Source of the DNA: JACKOB01 sp024234575
GTDB taxonomy: Bacteria > Pseudomonadota > Gammaproteobacteria > Pseudomonadales > Oleiphilaceae
Assembly: GCA_051208035.1 (NCBI GenBank)
Contig: JBPJFZ010000018.1
Coordinates: 28,649-92,648 of the forward strand
Length of the DNA: 64,000 nucleotides
Direction of reading: 5' to 3'
A program made the translations under genes and the position numbers. Below, in pieces: positions 1 through 7,917 of the stretch. The notes beneath the pieces were generated by a model, which had not been told where the DNA came from, did no database searches, and saw nothing but the letters and a program-made list of their open reading frames with translations. The number at the start of each line of letters is the position of its first letter. Within the stretch, counting starts at the first letter, position 1.

Positions 1-618
1 CTTTGCGCAGAGGCCCTCGACGCTGAATTTGTAAAGCAGTTTTGGGCTTTTGTGAAAGCGGCTAATTATGAGCACCAGGCAAGATACAGCGGTAACAAAC
101 AGTACTATCGTTTTTCTAAGCCGGTGAGTAACGATTATCCTCAGATGATCGAGTTATTCTCTCGCAAGCCTGATGATCTGCTGTTGAAATTTGACAATGG
201 TTTAACACCTATTCCTGTCGATGAGTCTGTCTGCAGTCTATCAGCCATTTTACTTGATGAAGACTACTACCAGTGTTTGCGATCTGGAACAGAAGTATTA
301 AACGGCTTACCGCTACTCAAAGTCGAATTCCTTGTCCCATTTAAAATGCGTGCGTGGGCAGACCTTTCAAAACGTAAATCTGCAGGTGAATCAGTAGACT
401 CAAAAAGCATTAAGAAACATAAGTATGACGTTTTTAAAATTTCACAACTACTTATTCCAGCGCAGGTTGTTCCTCTGGCTGATTCGATAAAGACTGACGT
501 GGCAAGCTTTATCGAGGCCATGGCAAGTGAAAAAACCGACCTTAAAGGGATAGGCCTGCATGGACTGACCATAGATCAAATCTTAGCTAACTTAAGTCGA
601 ATTTATGGTTTGGGGTAA
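1..618 (+). CDS. nucleotidyltransferase-like protein, 5' end outside window
   Basis: The reading frame is open from base 1, so the N-terminus lies outside the window; the GTG at 52 is only an internal codon. About 205 residues are visible. The stretches LELFSRKPD-like (MIELFSRKPDD), TPIPVDES, SLSAILLDEDYY and FLVPFKMRAWADL, followed by a lysine-rich IKKHKYDVFKI segment, resemble the C-terminal half of small nucleotidyltransferase-fold proteins of the AbiEii-like kind, in which a catalytic aspartate pair would be upstream. This family assignment is from memory and not certain. No partner antitoxin gene can be seen because the upstream flank is missing. The gene converges with the oxidase gene at 668-1810. 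Confidence 0.45.
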   Translation, partial: LCAEALDAEFVKQFWAFVKAANYEHQARYSGNKQYYRFSKPVSNDYPQMIELFSRKPDDLLLKFDNGLTPIPVDESVCSLSAILLDEDYYQCLRSGTEVLNGLPLLKVEFLVPFKMRAWADLSKRKSAGESVDSKSIKKHKYDVFKISQLLIPAQVVPLADSIKTDVASFIEAMASEKTDLKGIGLHGLTIDQILANLSRIYGLG

Positions 619-630
619 TACAAAGTGAGT

Positions 631-659
631 GAATAGAATGAAAGCTTACCATTCTATTC
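631..659. terminator. intergenic hairpin between convergent genes
   Basis: A perfect 10-bp stem, GAATAGAATG at 631-640 and CATTCTATTC at 650-659, lies between two convergent stop codons. There is no clear T-tract on either side, so it may act as a weak bidirectional terminator. Function is inferred from position. Confidence 0.4.
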
Positions 660-667
660 TCTGACCG

Positions 668-1810
668 CTAATTTACCGCGCGAAACAGCATATCCGGTGT
701 GATATCTGCCAATGTCGCTGTGCCCGCTAATGACATGGCCACTTCAAGTTCTTCCCGCAGCACTCTTAGCATATGTGCTACCCCTAAGGCACCGGCGACG
801 GCTAAAGCATAAACTTGTGGTCGACCAATTAACACCGCGTCGGCCCCCAACGCGATGGCTTTAAAAACGTCCGTGCCACGTTGTACGCCACCATCCAGCA
901 GCACAGGGTAGCCCGGCCCGACCGTCGCCCGCACCGTCCGAATAACATCCATGGCCGAAGGCACAGTGTCTAACGTGCGACCGCCATGATTCGATATGAT
1001 CACACCAGCCACGCCAATGGCTTTGGCCGCGACAGCGTCTTGCGGGTGCAAAATACCTTTGAGGATAACAGGCATCTCACTTTTCTCGACCAACCAGCGG
1101 ATGTCTTCCCAGGTTGGTGCTTCAGTCATCATGCCCTGAAAGACAATGCTCTGGCTGGGGTTTAACACTCTGCGGGGTAGCTCGGGCCGATCATTTAAGT
1201 TAATGGCAGTAACGTCTTCAGGTAACACAAAGCCAGCTCTTTGGGCTCGATTTCTAATACCATGTAATGGTGCATCAACGGTGACCACCAACTTGCTATA
1301 GCCTGCCAATTTGGCGCGACGGACAAGCTGCATTGTAAAATCCCGACTCTGCTGAAAGTACAACTGAAACCAACGGGGGCTTTGTGTTTGCCGGGCGATA
1401 TCTTCCAGGGGCTCACTGGCCAGCGTGCTCACAATCATCCCCGCTTCTAACAGACTTGCCGCCTGTGCCACGGCGCTTTCGCCTCCGGGGTGCACCATTT
1501 TTTGAAATGCCACCGGTGCGAGTAAAATGGGGTGCCGGAAGTCTTCTTGCAGCAGTCGTAAATGCGTCGACCCTTGCGTCAGATCTCGTAATACCCGCGG
1601 ATAGATCATCAGTTCATCAAAGGCACTACGATTTCTACACAGACTGATTTCGTCGGCACCACCACCATAGATGTATTCAAACACAGCAGGGTCTATATGC
1701 GCTCTGGCATAGCGTTCGTAGTCCTGAACACTGACCAGATCAGGGGGAATAGACGTGAGGGGCGCAGCTGGCCCAATAGGCTTTTTTTGTTCGGTAACAG
1801 GGGCGTTCAT
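668..1810 (-). CDS. FMN-dependent alpha-hydroxy acid oxidase/dehydrogenase
   Basis: A 380-residue protein with the full TIM-barrel signature of the LldD/glycolate oxidase/lactate oxidase family, which oxidises 2-hydroxy acids to 2-oxo acids with FMN. Visible landmarks are YIYGGGADE near residue 47, the phosphate-gripping LKGI with Lys251, and the active-site loop SNHGGRTLD with the catalytic base His275 and Arg278, followed by LLDGGVQRGTDVFKA and GRP near 330. Length is normal. It starts 12 bases after the stop of the PiuC-like gene and is probably co-transcribed with it and the iron receptor. Substrate (lactate, glycolate, mandelate or other) cannot be read from the sequence. An oxygen-consuming flavoenzyme at the end of an iron-uptake operon is unusual. 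Confidence 0.85.
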   Translation of the reverse strand: MNAPVTEQKKPIGPAAPLTSIPPDLVSVQDYERYARAHIDPAVFEYIYGGGADEISLCRNRSAFDELMIYPRVLRDLTQGSTHLRLLQEDFRHPILLAPVAFQKMVHPGGESAVAQAASLLEAGMIVSTLASEPLEDIARQTQSPRWFQLYFQQSRDFTMQLVRRAKLAGYSKLVVTVDAPLHGIRNRAQRAGFVLPEDVTAINLNDRPELPRRVLNPSQSIVFQGMMTEAPTWEDIRWLVEKSEMPVILKGILHPQDAVAAKAIGVAGVIISNHGGRTLDTVPSAMDVIRTVRATVGPGYPVLLDGGVQRGTDVFKAIALGADAVLIGRPQVYALAVAGALGVAHMLRVLREELEVAMSLAGTATLADITPDMLFRAVN

Positions 1811-1822
1811 AAGCTGGCTTCC

Positions 1823-2503
1823 TCAAGTATCTGACCATAGACGGATCATGTTCTGGTAGATACCTGTCAGTCGCATGACATCATCATGTTGGTGACCATG
1901 CAGGTGCGTTAGTGACTGTATGCTCTGGTCAAGATCGAAAAGCATTTCTCGTTGTTCGTTGTGCCTGACCATACTCTGCATCCAAAAAAACGAGCTTACT
2001 CGCATACCAGAAGTAATCGGTGCAACACGATGCAAACTGCACGACGGGTAGAGAATCATATCGCCAGCGGGTAGTTTTACGGTTTGCTCGCCATACTTCC
2101 CTTCGATAGTTAACTCGCCGCCTTCATATTCGTCCGGCTCACTTAAAAATAGAGTAGCCGACACATCTGTACGAACACGCACAATCGCATCTGGCACCAC
2201 ACGAATAGCATTGTCGACATGGTGACCATAGGTCTCCCCTTGCCGGTATCGATTGAACATTGGCGGATAAATTTTCAGGGGCAATGCTGCTGAAATCAGC
2301 AAGGGATGGTTCGCCAGGGCTGTCAGAATGGCGTCACCAAGCTGTCTGGCCAACGGGCTTCGTTCAGGTAACTGTTGGTTTATTTTCACGCCGGAGGCTT
2401 GCGAGCCTGCCGTAACACGGCCATCGACCCAATCACTTTTATCCAATTGTTCCCGGATTCTGGCAACCTGAGTTTTGCTGAAAACATGTATCGGAATGAT
2501 CAC
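1823..2503 (-). CDS. piuC: Fe(II)/2-oxoglutarate-dependent PKHD-type hydroxylase, PiuC/YbiX family
   Basis: A 226-residue protein with the double-stranded beta-helix facial triad: H95-x-D97 in YGHHVDNAIR, His158 in YPSCSLHRV and the 2-oxoglutarate-binding Arg168 in SGMRVSSFFW. This matches the PKHD hydroxylases encoded next to catecholate-siderophore receptors (fiu-ybiX in E. coli, piuA-piuC in Pseudomonas). The start is GTG at 2503, preceded by an AGGAG-type site and directly followed by ATCATT. The start region repeats one arm of an upstream hairpin, described separately. It lies 78 bases downstream of the receptor gene. The physiological substrate of this family is not settled. Confidence 0.88.
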   Translation of the reverse strand: MIIPIHVFSKTQVARIREQLDKSDWVDGRVTAGSQASGVKINQQLPERSPLARQLGDAILTALANHPLLISAALPLKIYPPMFNRYRQGETYGHHVDNAIRVVPDAIVRVRTDVSATLFLSEPDEYEGGELTIEGKYGEQTVKLPAGDMILYPSCSLHRVAPITSGMRVSSFFWMQSMVRHNEQREMLFDLDQSIQSLTHLHGHQHDDVMRLTGIYQNMIRLWSDT

Positions 2504-2567
2504 ACCCTTTGCTCCTGTTTTCTTAGTAATGTGATCATTCAGCCCGGTGAAGGGCTCGAATGATCAC
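2494..2567 (-). promoter_or_regulatory. hairpin plus start-codon repeat: possible translational switch of piuC
   Basis: In the receptor-piuC intergenic RNA, GTGATCATTC (minus strand 2567-2558) pairs with GAATGATCAC (2540-2531), with an inner AGCCC/GGGCT stem and a GGTGAA-type loop. The same ten bases, GTGATCATTC, occur again at 2503-2494, where GTG is the piuC start codon. The 3' arm can therefore pair either with the upstream arm or with the start codon region. There is no T-tract after the hairpin. The sequence is observed; the regulation is inference. Confidence 0.5.
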
Positions 2568-2581
2568 GCATAGTTTAAAGA

Positions 2582-4840
2582 TTAGAACTGATAAGAGACT
2601 GTAACGTCGGCTGAACGGGCGTCACCGATGTAGACGATACTGCCACCACGATAAACTGCGGTGTAGTAGGATTCATCAGTTACGTTGTTAACGTTCGCCC
2701 TCACACCAAGCTTGTCTGAGAACTGATAACTGGCAAACAGATCAAAGACGGTGTAGTCCGGCAAGGTGATGTCAGTGTTGGCTCCCGCATCGGGTTGGCC
2801 ACCAAATATCTCGCTGGAGTACGTCATCACCCCGCCAAAAGCGAAGGCCTCAACAGGCTGATAACGTAATTGCACGTTGGCACTGTTTTCCGCGAAGTTA
2901 GCTTTCGGTTTACCAACGTTCTCAGGGTCAAAAGATTCGAGAGTTTCTGAGTCCATAATGGCAACACCAGCCATGGCACTAAATTCTGGCGTGATATTGC
3001 CACTTAGTCCAAGTTCGATACCTTTCACACGATTCTTACCGGTATTGAAATTACCGCCGGTCTGATACGAATCAACACCGCCTTCTATAACGTCGTCTTT
3101 GGTAATCTGAAAAACCGCTGCGGTTGCCAGTAATTTTTCGTCCATCAGGTTCCATTTCGTTCCGATTTCAAGATTGGTTGTCTGCTCAGGATCGGCTGCA
3201 TAATTACCTGCAGAATCGGTACACAGCCCGCCATATCCACAACTGGTTCCGGCATCAGCTTCACCACCATTGATGTTTGAGGCAGTGCTCCAGCTGGCAT
3301 AGATATTACCGTGCTGCCACGGTGAGTAGACAATACCAAAGTGCCCGTTCGTAAAACCATCATCGTAGTTGTAAGTAGTTGCCGGAGTGATGGAGCCATC
3401 TCTGTTGGTTCTTTCTGCTACCCACAAATTATAATCAAATCGGTCATAGCGCAGCCCTGCGAAGACTTCCCAATCCTGATTAAGGGTAACTGTATCCATC
3501 AGGTAGGCTGAGATGGTCGTCAGCTCTAAGTCTGATCGCTTCGGATTGCGTGCCACACTGCCCTGCCAGGCATTATGAATCGGGTTATAAGGGTCAATCG
3601 TGGCAAGACTGTCGGTAGTAATGGTGTAATTGCCCGTGGCCACTTGCTCGCTGCCGTATTCAACACCAGCCACTAGCGTATGCCGCATACCCGCCAGGTT
3701 GGTATCTAAAATCAGGTTAGTCTGATTACCAAGGTAATCGTTTTCCTGCCAGCCCGTAAACGAGCGTAATGATTCTCGGCGTGCACTATAGGCCGAAATA
3801 ATATAGTCGTTTTCGGTAGTACCCAGGCGTGTTTTGTTCTCCAGCCGCAACTTATCACTAAGGGCAATATCAAAACTCAGCGTAAAAATATCGGCACCGG
3901 TTTCCTGAAAGTCCAGATTATCCTGGCCGACATACTTTACGTTTGGGTCAGGCTTGCCATCCACTAAATAAGTGCCTGCATCCGTTCGGTCATCGCTGCG
4001 AAACGAATAATAGTCGGCACTTACAGTTACCCTGTCCGTGGCTTCAAACACCGCTGATAACAAGCCACCGTATCGTTCTTCACTTGCTGGTTCGCGGTTG
4101 GGTATATCCGCATCTGTATACAAACCATTTATGCGCACACCCAGTTTATCGGTAATCGCCTGATTGGCATCAACCGTATAACGCTGGTATTTGTCAGTGC
4201 CCAATCCACCGTTAAGTATGGCAAAGTCATCGGCGGTGCTGGCCTTTTTCGTTACCGTATTGATAGCGCCGCCAGCAGAACCTCGTCCGGCGAAGGTTGA
4301 ACTAGGGCCTTTGGTAATTTCGACCTGCTCCAACGCAAAAATTTCTCGCGTGATCAACCCCGGCTCGCGCAAACCGTCGGTATAGACATCGCTGCGGGCT
4401 TCATAACCACGGATAATGTAGCGATCGCCAAACGAGTTACCACCTTCACCGGTACCTAATGTTATACCCGGTTGCGCACTAAGGATGTCTTTTAGTTCGG
4501 TTTTGCCAGATTCTTCCATTTGCTCTTTGGTTAATACTGTTGCTGTTTGGGGTGTATCTGCTAAATCACGGGTGCGACGGTTGTCAGAAAGCTTCTTCGC
4601 TTTATAAGGCGCACCGGGCTCTGCATATGGATTGGCATCCGGGCTTATTTCGCTTTCTTCTATCAGCATGGTATCCAGTACCGCTTCATCTGCACGCACC
4701 TGATTCAGCATTGCAGTAGAAATGGTCATCGCCAGCGTACCGGCCAATGTTCCTGACAGGGCGCTATTGAAATACTTTGGTTTTGTTGTGCCCGCACGGG
4801 ATTGAGCATCTTGTGGAGACGTAATTATATGTTGAGACAT
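2582..4840 (-). CDS. TonB-dependent catecholate siderophore receptor, Fiu/PiuA-like
   Basis: A 752-residue outer-membrane receptor. It has an N-terminal leader with a hydrophobic segment (about residues 27-48), a TonB-box-like region near 54-60, and a plug domain with DTPQTATVLTKEQM, the DILSAQPGITL box, RYIIRGYEARSDVYTDGLR, EVTKGP-like VEITKGPSSTFAGRGSAGGAIN, then a 22-strand-type barrel ending in the terminal aromatic motif VSYQF. NPYAEPGAPYK near residue 70 is typical of Fiu/PiuA receptors, which import monomeric catechols and linear catecholates. The RBS AAGGAAAG precedes ATG at 4840. The neighbours tonB-exbD-exbD-exbB upstream and piuC downstream support an iron-uptake operon. The precise ligand is not determinable. 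Confidence 0.9.
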   Translation of the reverse strand: MSQHIITSPQDAQSRAGTTKPKYFNSALSGTLAGTLAMTISTAMLNQVRADEAVLDTMLIEESEISPDANPYAEPGAPYKAKKLSDNRRTRDLADTPQTATVLTKEQMEESGKTELKDILSAQPGITLGTGEGGNSFGDRYIIRGYEARSDVYTDGLREPGLITREIFALEQVEITKGPSSTFAGRGSAGGAINTVTKKASTADDFAILNGGLGTDKYQRYTVDANQAITDKLGVRINGLYTDADIPNREPASEERYGGLLSAVFEATDRVTVSADYYSFRSDDRTDAGTYLVDGKPDPNVKYVGQDNLDFQETGADIFTLSFDIALSDKLRLENKTRLGTTENDYIISAYSARRESLRSFTGWQENDYLGNQTNLILDTNLAGMRHTLVAGVEYGSEQVATGNYTITTDSLATIDPYNPIHNAWQGSVARNPKRSDLELTTISAYLMDTVTLNQDWEVFAGLRYDRFDYNLWVAERTNRDGSITPATTYNYDDGFTNGHFGIVYSPWQHGNIYASWSTASNINGGEADAGTSCGYGGLCTDSAGNYAADPEQTTNLEIGTKWNLMDEKLLATAAVFQITKDDVIEGGVDSYQTGGNFNTGKNRVKGIELGLSGNITPEFSAMAGVAIMDSETLESFDPENVGKPKANFAENSANVQLRYQPVEAFAFGGVMTYSSEIFGGQPDAGANTDITLPDYTVFDLFASYQFSDKLGVRANVNNVTDESYYTAVYRGGSIVYIGDARSADVTVSYQF

Positions 4841-4876
4841 GAGTAAAACTTTCCTTCTTAGATGGTTGCCATATTC

Positions 4877-4913
4877 AGCACATAGTCATACCTGGCCGGG
4901 GCATATATGTGCT
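4877..4913. promoter_or_regulatory. inverted repeat upstream of the siderophore receptor
   Basis: AGCACATA (4877-4884) and TATGTGCT (4906-4913) form an 8-bp perfect inverted repeat in the 169-base gap between tonB and the receptor gene. It could be an operator or a 5' UTR stem. No convincing Fur box is seen in this gap. Confidence 0.3.
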
Positions 4914-5009
4914 TATACGTTGTTTCCTGCGCGTAACCGCAGACAAAATTAAACCTTCGCTATCAACCTGAGCTGACAACATGAATCTCGGAAAACGGGT
5001 TGCTGGGGA

Positions 5010-5855
5010 TTAGCCGTTTAATCTAAATGCGACAGGTAACGTCACCTGTAAATTCTCACCCGTCATTGTATGAGGCAACGGTGGCAATGGCTGGGCGGCC
5101 TGCAACATTTTTAGCCCGGCCTGATCCAGACGAGCATGACCCGAACTATCACGAATCTCTGAGCGCTCGACACGACCATATTGATCAACGACAAAAAACA
5201 ACATCACCACCCCTTCTTCTGACCGGCGGCGCGAGCTGTGTGGATACCGTTTATACTTGCCTAAATGGGCAGCCAGTTGTGCCAAATAGTCCTGACTGAC
5301 TGCCGCAACACCGCCAGCCTGGGCGTCGCTGGCCTCCCCTGTTGTCATTTGACTGGCAGCAACCATCTGGGAGGATGACACCTGACCCGCCTCAGTTGGC
5401 CCAGATGCTTGCAATTGCTCAGTTGTCTGCACCGGCTCCTGACGATCCATCGGCGCATTAACCGCCTGGCTTATCGCGATCAAATCAGGTTCTGTCGCTG
5501 TTAGAATCGCTGGTTCATCATCGCTGACAGCCTTCTCAATTTCTGTCACCTGCTCTTGTGGCAACGGCTCAGCCTTTGGCTGCACCGTTTCTTGCGGTGC
5601 AGGCTGTATTGGCGGCGTATCCGTTACCTTCTCTTCGACAACCTCATCAACTTTAGCGACCTCTTCTGCAGCGTTACCTAAAGTTGTCTGCTCACTGGCA
5701 CCGGCGTCGGCAAGCATGCCCAGATTGACTTCCACACCATAACGGCCAGCCGCTTGCACACCAGGCGGACTAGTAATATTCGTTAGCAGAGCTAAAGCAG
5801 TATGCAACAGCACCGCCACAACAAAGGCTGCACACCAATGAGGCCAGCGCATCAT
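5010..5855 (-). CDS. tonB: TonB-family energy transducer
   Basis: 281 residues with one N-terminal transmembrane segment (about 8-25), a long Pro/Glu/Gln-rich periplasmic linker (about 75-165), and a C-terminal TonB domain: YLAQLAAHLGKYKRYP, then EGVVMLFFVVDQYGRV, LDQAGLKMLQAAQPLPP and VTLPVAFRLNG. It couples the inner-membrane proton motive force to the outer-membrane receptor. ATG at 5855 overlaps the ExbD stop by four bases, showing translational coupling with the ExbB/ExbD genes. It is a dedicated copy located beside the receptor. Confidence 0.9.
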   Translation of the reverse strand: MMRWPHWCAAFVVAVLLHTALALLTNITSPPGVQAAGRYGVEVNLGMLADAGASEQTTLGNAAEEVAKVDEVVEEKVTDTPPIQPAPQETVQPKAEPLPQEQVTEIEKAVSDDEPAILTATEPDLIAISQAVNAPMDRQEPVQTTEQLQASGPTEAGQVSSSQMVAASQMTTGEASDAQAGGVAAVSQDYLAQLAAHLGKYKRYPHSSRRRSEEGVVMLFFVVDQYGRVERSEIRDSSGHARLDQAGLKMLQAAQPLPPLPHTMTGENLQVTLPVAFRLNG

Positions 5856-6292
5856 GTTGACCGCACCTGCTGTGTCACCAACACCAACTTGCTAATGCCA
5901 GAGGCGTGAACTGCACGCAATATCTGCCGTAGCTCACCAACCGGGTAGGCGGCATCCACTTTTACCTGCATCTCAAGCGTCTCATTCTCTAACGCCTGAT
6001 AAACCGGCTTCGCTTTTCTAGTCTGACGAATACTCTGCGGCAATTGCTCTACCTTTAGCAGCATATTATTCAATAAAATACGGCCGTTTTTCGTAATCAC
6101 CAACTGCAATGGCGCTTCGTCTAGCGAGGCTTCTGTTGCGGATTGAATTGGGTCCAACAGCTCACCGTCCTGCTGACTGATCTGTCCCGCTACCATAAAA
6201 AATATCAGCATCAGAAAAACCACATTAATCAAAGGGACCAGATTGTCATCCTTGTCCAGCTTTGAAGAACTAACCGCTGCGGCAAATCTCAT
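5852..6292 (-). CDS. exbD: ExbD-family biopolymer transport protein (second copy)
   Basis: 146 residues. A short cytoplasmic N-terminus is followed by one transmembrane helix LVPLINVVFLMLIFFMV in which the usual essential aspartate of ExbD/TolR (D25 in E. coli) appears as Asn (PLINVVF). The periplasmic domain resembles the ExbD/TolR fold. The neighbouring ExbD keeps the aspartate (PLIDVVF). The two probably form a heteromeric stator with ExbB, one carrying the proton-binding residue. The start overlaps the upstream exbD stop by one base. Confidence 0.85.
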   Translation of the reverse strand: MRFAAAVSSSKLDKDDNLVPLINVVFLMLIFFMVAGQISQQDGELLDPIQSATEASLDEAPLQLVITKNGRILLNNMLLKVEQLPQSIRQTRKAKPVYQALENETLEMQVKVDAAYPVGELRQILRAVHASGISKLVLVTQQVRST

Positions 6293-6717
6293 TAGCTCCC
6301 CCCTGCAGGTTGGGTGTCGTGGCGCGCAGACAACACGCCTGCAAGCGATACTTTGCGTGCGCCTGCCACCTTTAACTTATCAACCAGCGTCACCAGCGCC
6401 TGAGCCGGAACAGCAGCTGCAGCGTCAACAACGTAGGTTGCATCCTGCGACGCTGATGCAAACAATCCCTTGGATAAATCAGACCAATGCATAGCTAATC
6501 CATCAATCGTCAATTGCCCGGTACTATCTGTTAGATATACGCGTCGAATAACGTTTTCTTTGCTTGGGGTCGCCTTTGCGAAAGAGGCATCAATGGCCCC
6601 CCAACGGATAAAACTGGATGACAACATAAAAAACAGTAACAAAATAAACACGACATCAATTAAAGGGGTCAGGCTAATCGCTCTGCGTTTACCAACCACC
6701 AGCTTATTAAGCTGCAC
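6292..6717 (-). CDS. exbD: ExbD-family biopolymer transport protein (first copy)
   Basis: 141 residues. The N-terminal RRAISLTPLIDVVFILLLFFML holds the single transmembrane helix with the essential Asp of the family, and a periplasmic domain follows. It overlaps the ExbB gene by 11 bases and the next exbD by one base. The pair of adjacent exbD genes, one with Asp and one with Asn at the proton site, is a feature of ExbB-ExbD-ExbD systems. Confidence 0.88.
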   Translation of the reverse strand: MQLNKLVVGKRRAISLTPLIDVVFILLLFFMLSSSFIRWGAIDASFAKATPSKENVIRRVYLTDSTGQLTIDGLAMHWSDLSKGLFASASQDATYVVDAAAAVPAQALVTLVDKLKVAGARKVSLAGVLSARHDTQPAGGS

Positions 6718-7600
6718 AAGCCATTACCTCTGGGTCTTTCTCTGCCACCACCGGTAAAGAATCGCGCACGCCGTACTGGGTAAAAACCCTTGTTACGGCG
6801 TCATTCATATGATGCGCCACGCGATCTGTTTTTTGCTCAAGCCAGCTATGTACCGCCACGACAGGAATCGCAACGGCCAAACCAACGGCAGTCGTTAGCA
6901 ATGCCTGCCAGATACCGCCAGACAACACCGTAGGGTCAACTTGCCGGCCTGCTGCTTCCATTTGCTGGAAGGCGACGATCATACCCAATACGGTTCCCAG
7001 CAAGCCCAATAACGGGCTAAGCGTAGCAATTACCTCCAGAGGTCTTAAGAAAGCGCGCAGGTCGTGCAATCTGTCCAACGCATAACGCTCCAGCTCTTCC
7101 TTTAACGAGGCTTCCGCTGCTTGCCTGTCATTCTTCGCCGCAACAGAATTGCCCACCGGTACTGTCGCCTGCTCATGCATTCCTCGCATGGCTTTATGCA
7201 CCAAAGCCGACACCGGTCGCTGCGGCAGCAATGCCTTCATCGCCAAGTCTGGCTCAGCGCATTGCCAGTGCGCTAAACTTAGGGTGACATCACGCAACGC
7301 CTCTGGTCTCAGCCGGGCAAACTGCCACATTTTTAACAGCACAATGGTCAGTGCCACTAACGAGAACAGCGATAGAATCCATACTACCGGCCCACCAACC
7401 TGCAAGAAGGACTGCAAGGACTCTGGCACCCACTCGAAAAGTGATTGCCATACATCAGTACTGGCATTTTCTACAGCGGCCTGGCGAAAACTATCATTAA
7501 ACAGCTCTTGTTTTACCATAAACGCATCAAACACCGGCGCTTCAACGGAATCTATACCAGTAGAAAGACTGTCGCCCTCTGGCCCTATCGTATCTGACAC
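6707..7600 (-). CDS. exbB: MotA/TolQ/ExbB proton channel family protein
   Basis: 297 residues. An extended N-terminal region (about 1-65) precedes the first membrane helix GPVVWILSLFSLVALTIVLL. A large cytoplasmic loop follows, then the paired C-terminal helices with LEVIATLSPLLGLLGTVLGMIVAFQQM and LLTTAVGLAVAIPVVAVHSWLEQ, the hallmark of ExbB/TolQ. It is first in the iron operon. A Fur-box-like sequence lies 34-52 bases upstream of the start, so iron repression is likely. Confidence 0.9.
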   Translation of the reverse strand: MSDTIGPEGDSLSTGIDSVEAPVFDAFMVKQELFNDSFRQAAVENASTDVWQSLFEWVPESLQSFLQVGGPVVWILSLFSLVALTIVLLKMWQFARLRPEALRDVTLSLAHWQCAEPDLAMKALLPQRPVSALVHKAMRGMHEQATVPVGNSVAAKNDRQAAEASLKEELERYALDRLHDLRAFLRPLEVIATLSPLLGLLGTVLGMIVAFQQMEAAGRQVDPTVLSGGIWQALLTTAVGLAVAIPVVAVHSWLEQKTDRVAHHMNDAVTRVFTQYGVRDSLPVVAEKDPEVMACAA

Positions 7601-7633
7601 TGATTATCTCCAAATTCTGCACATCGACAGTGT

Positions 7634-7652
7634 AATGATATTGATTCGCATT
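7634..7652. promoter_or_regulatory. Fur-box-like operator upstream of exbB
   Basis: AATGATATTGATTCGCATT at 7634-7652 fits the Fur 7-1-7 pattern TGATAATnATTATCA at 12 of 14 informative positions when read on the opposite strand (hand count). It sits 34-52 bases upstream of the exbB start, in the 317-base divergent gap with the antiporter gene. I see nothing else convincing in the rest of that gap. Confidence 0.7.
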
Positions 7653-7917
7653 TAGATTTGCAACATTTATTCCCAGGTCACCTTTAATTTGGCAAATAAG
7701 CATCACAGCCAAGCACCAATTGAGCCACTAAGCTATTGCTATTTAAGATTAAGCGGTAATAATCAGCTCGCAATAATAAGCGGAAGTTAATCAGGACTAA
7801 TGTTATTTTTTAGCCGTCCTCCCCCTTGTTAGTCACACACAGTCTTCAAATTGTCTATAGTAGATAGACGCAAATTTTTCTGACTTGCCCTCGCGCAAGC
7901 AGTGCAAAAGGATTCGA

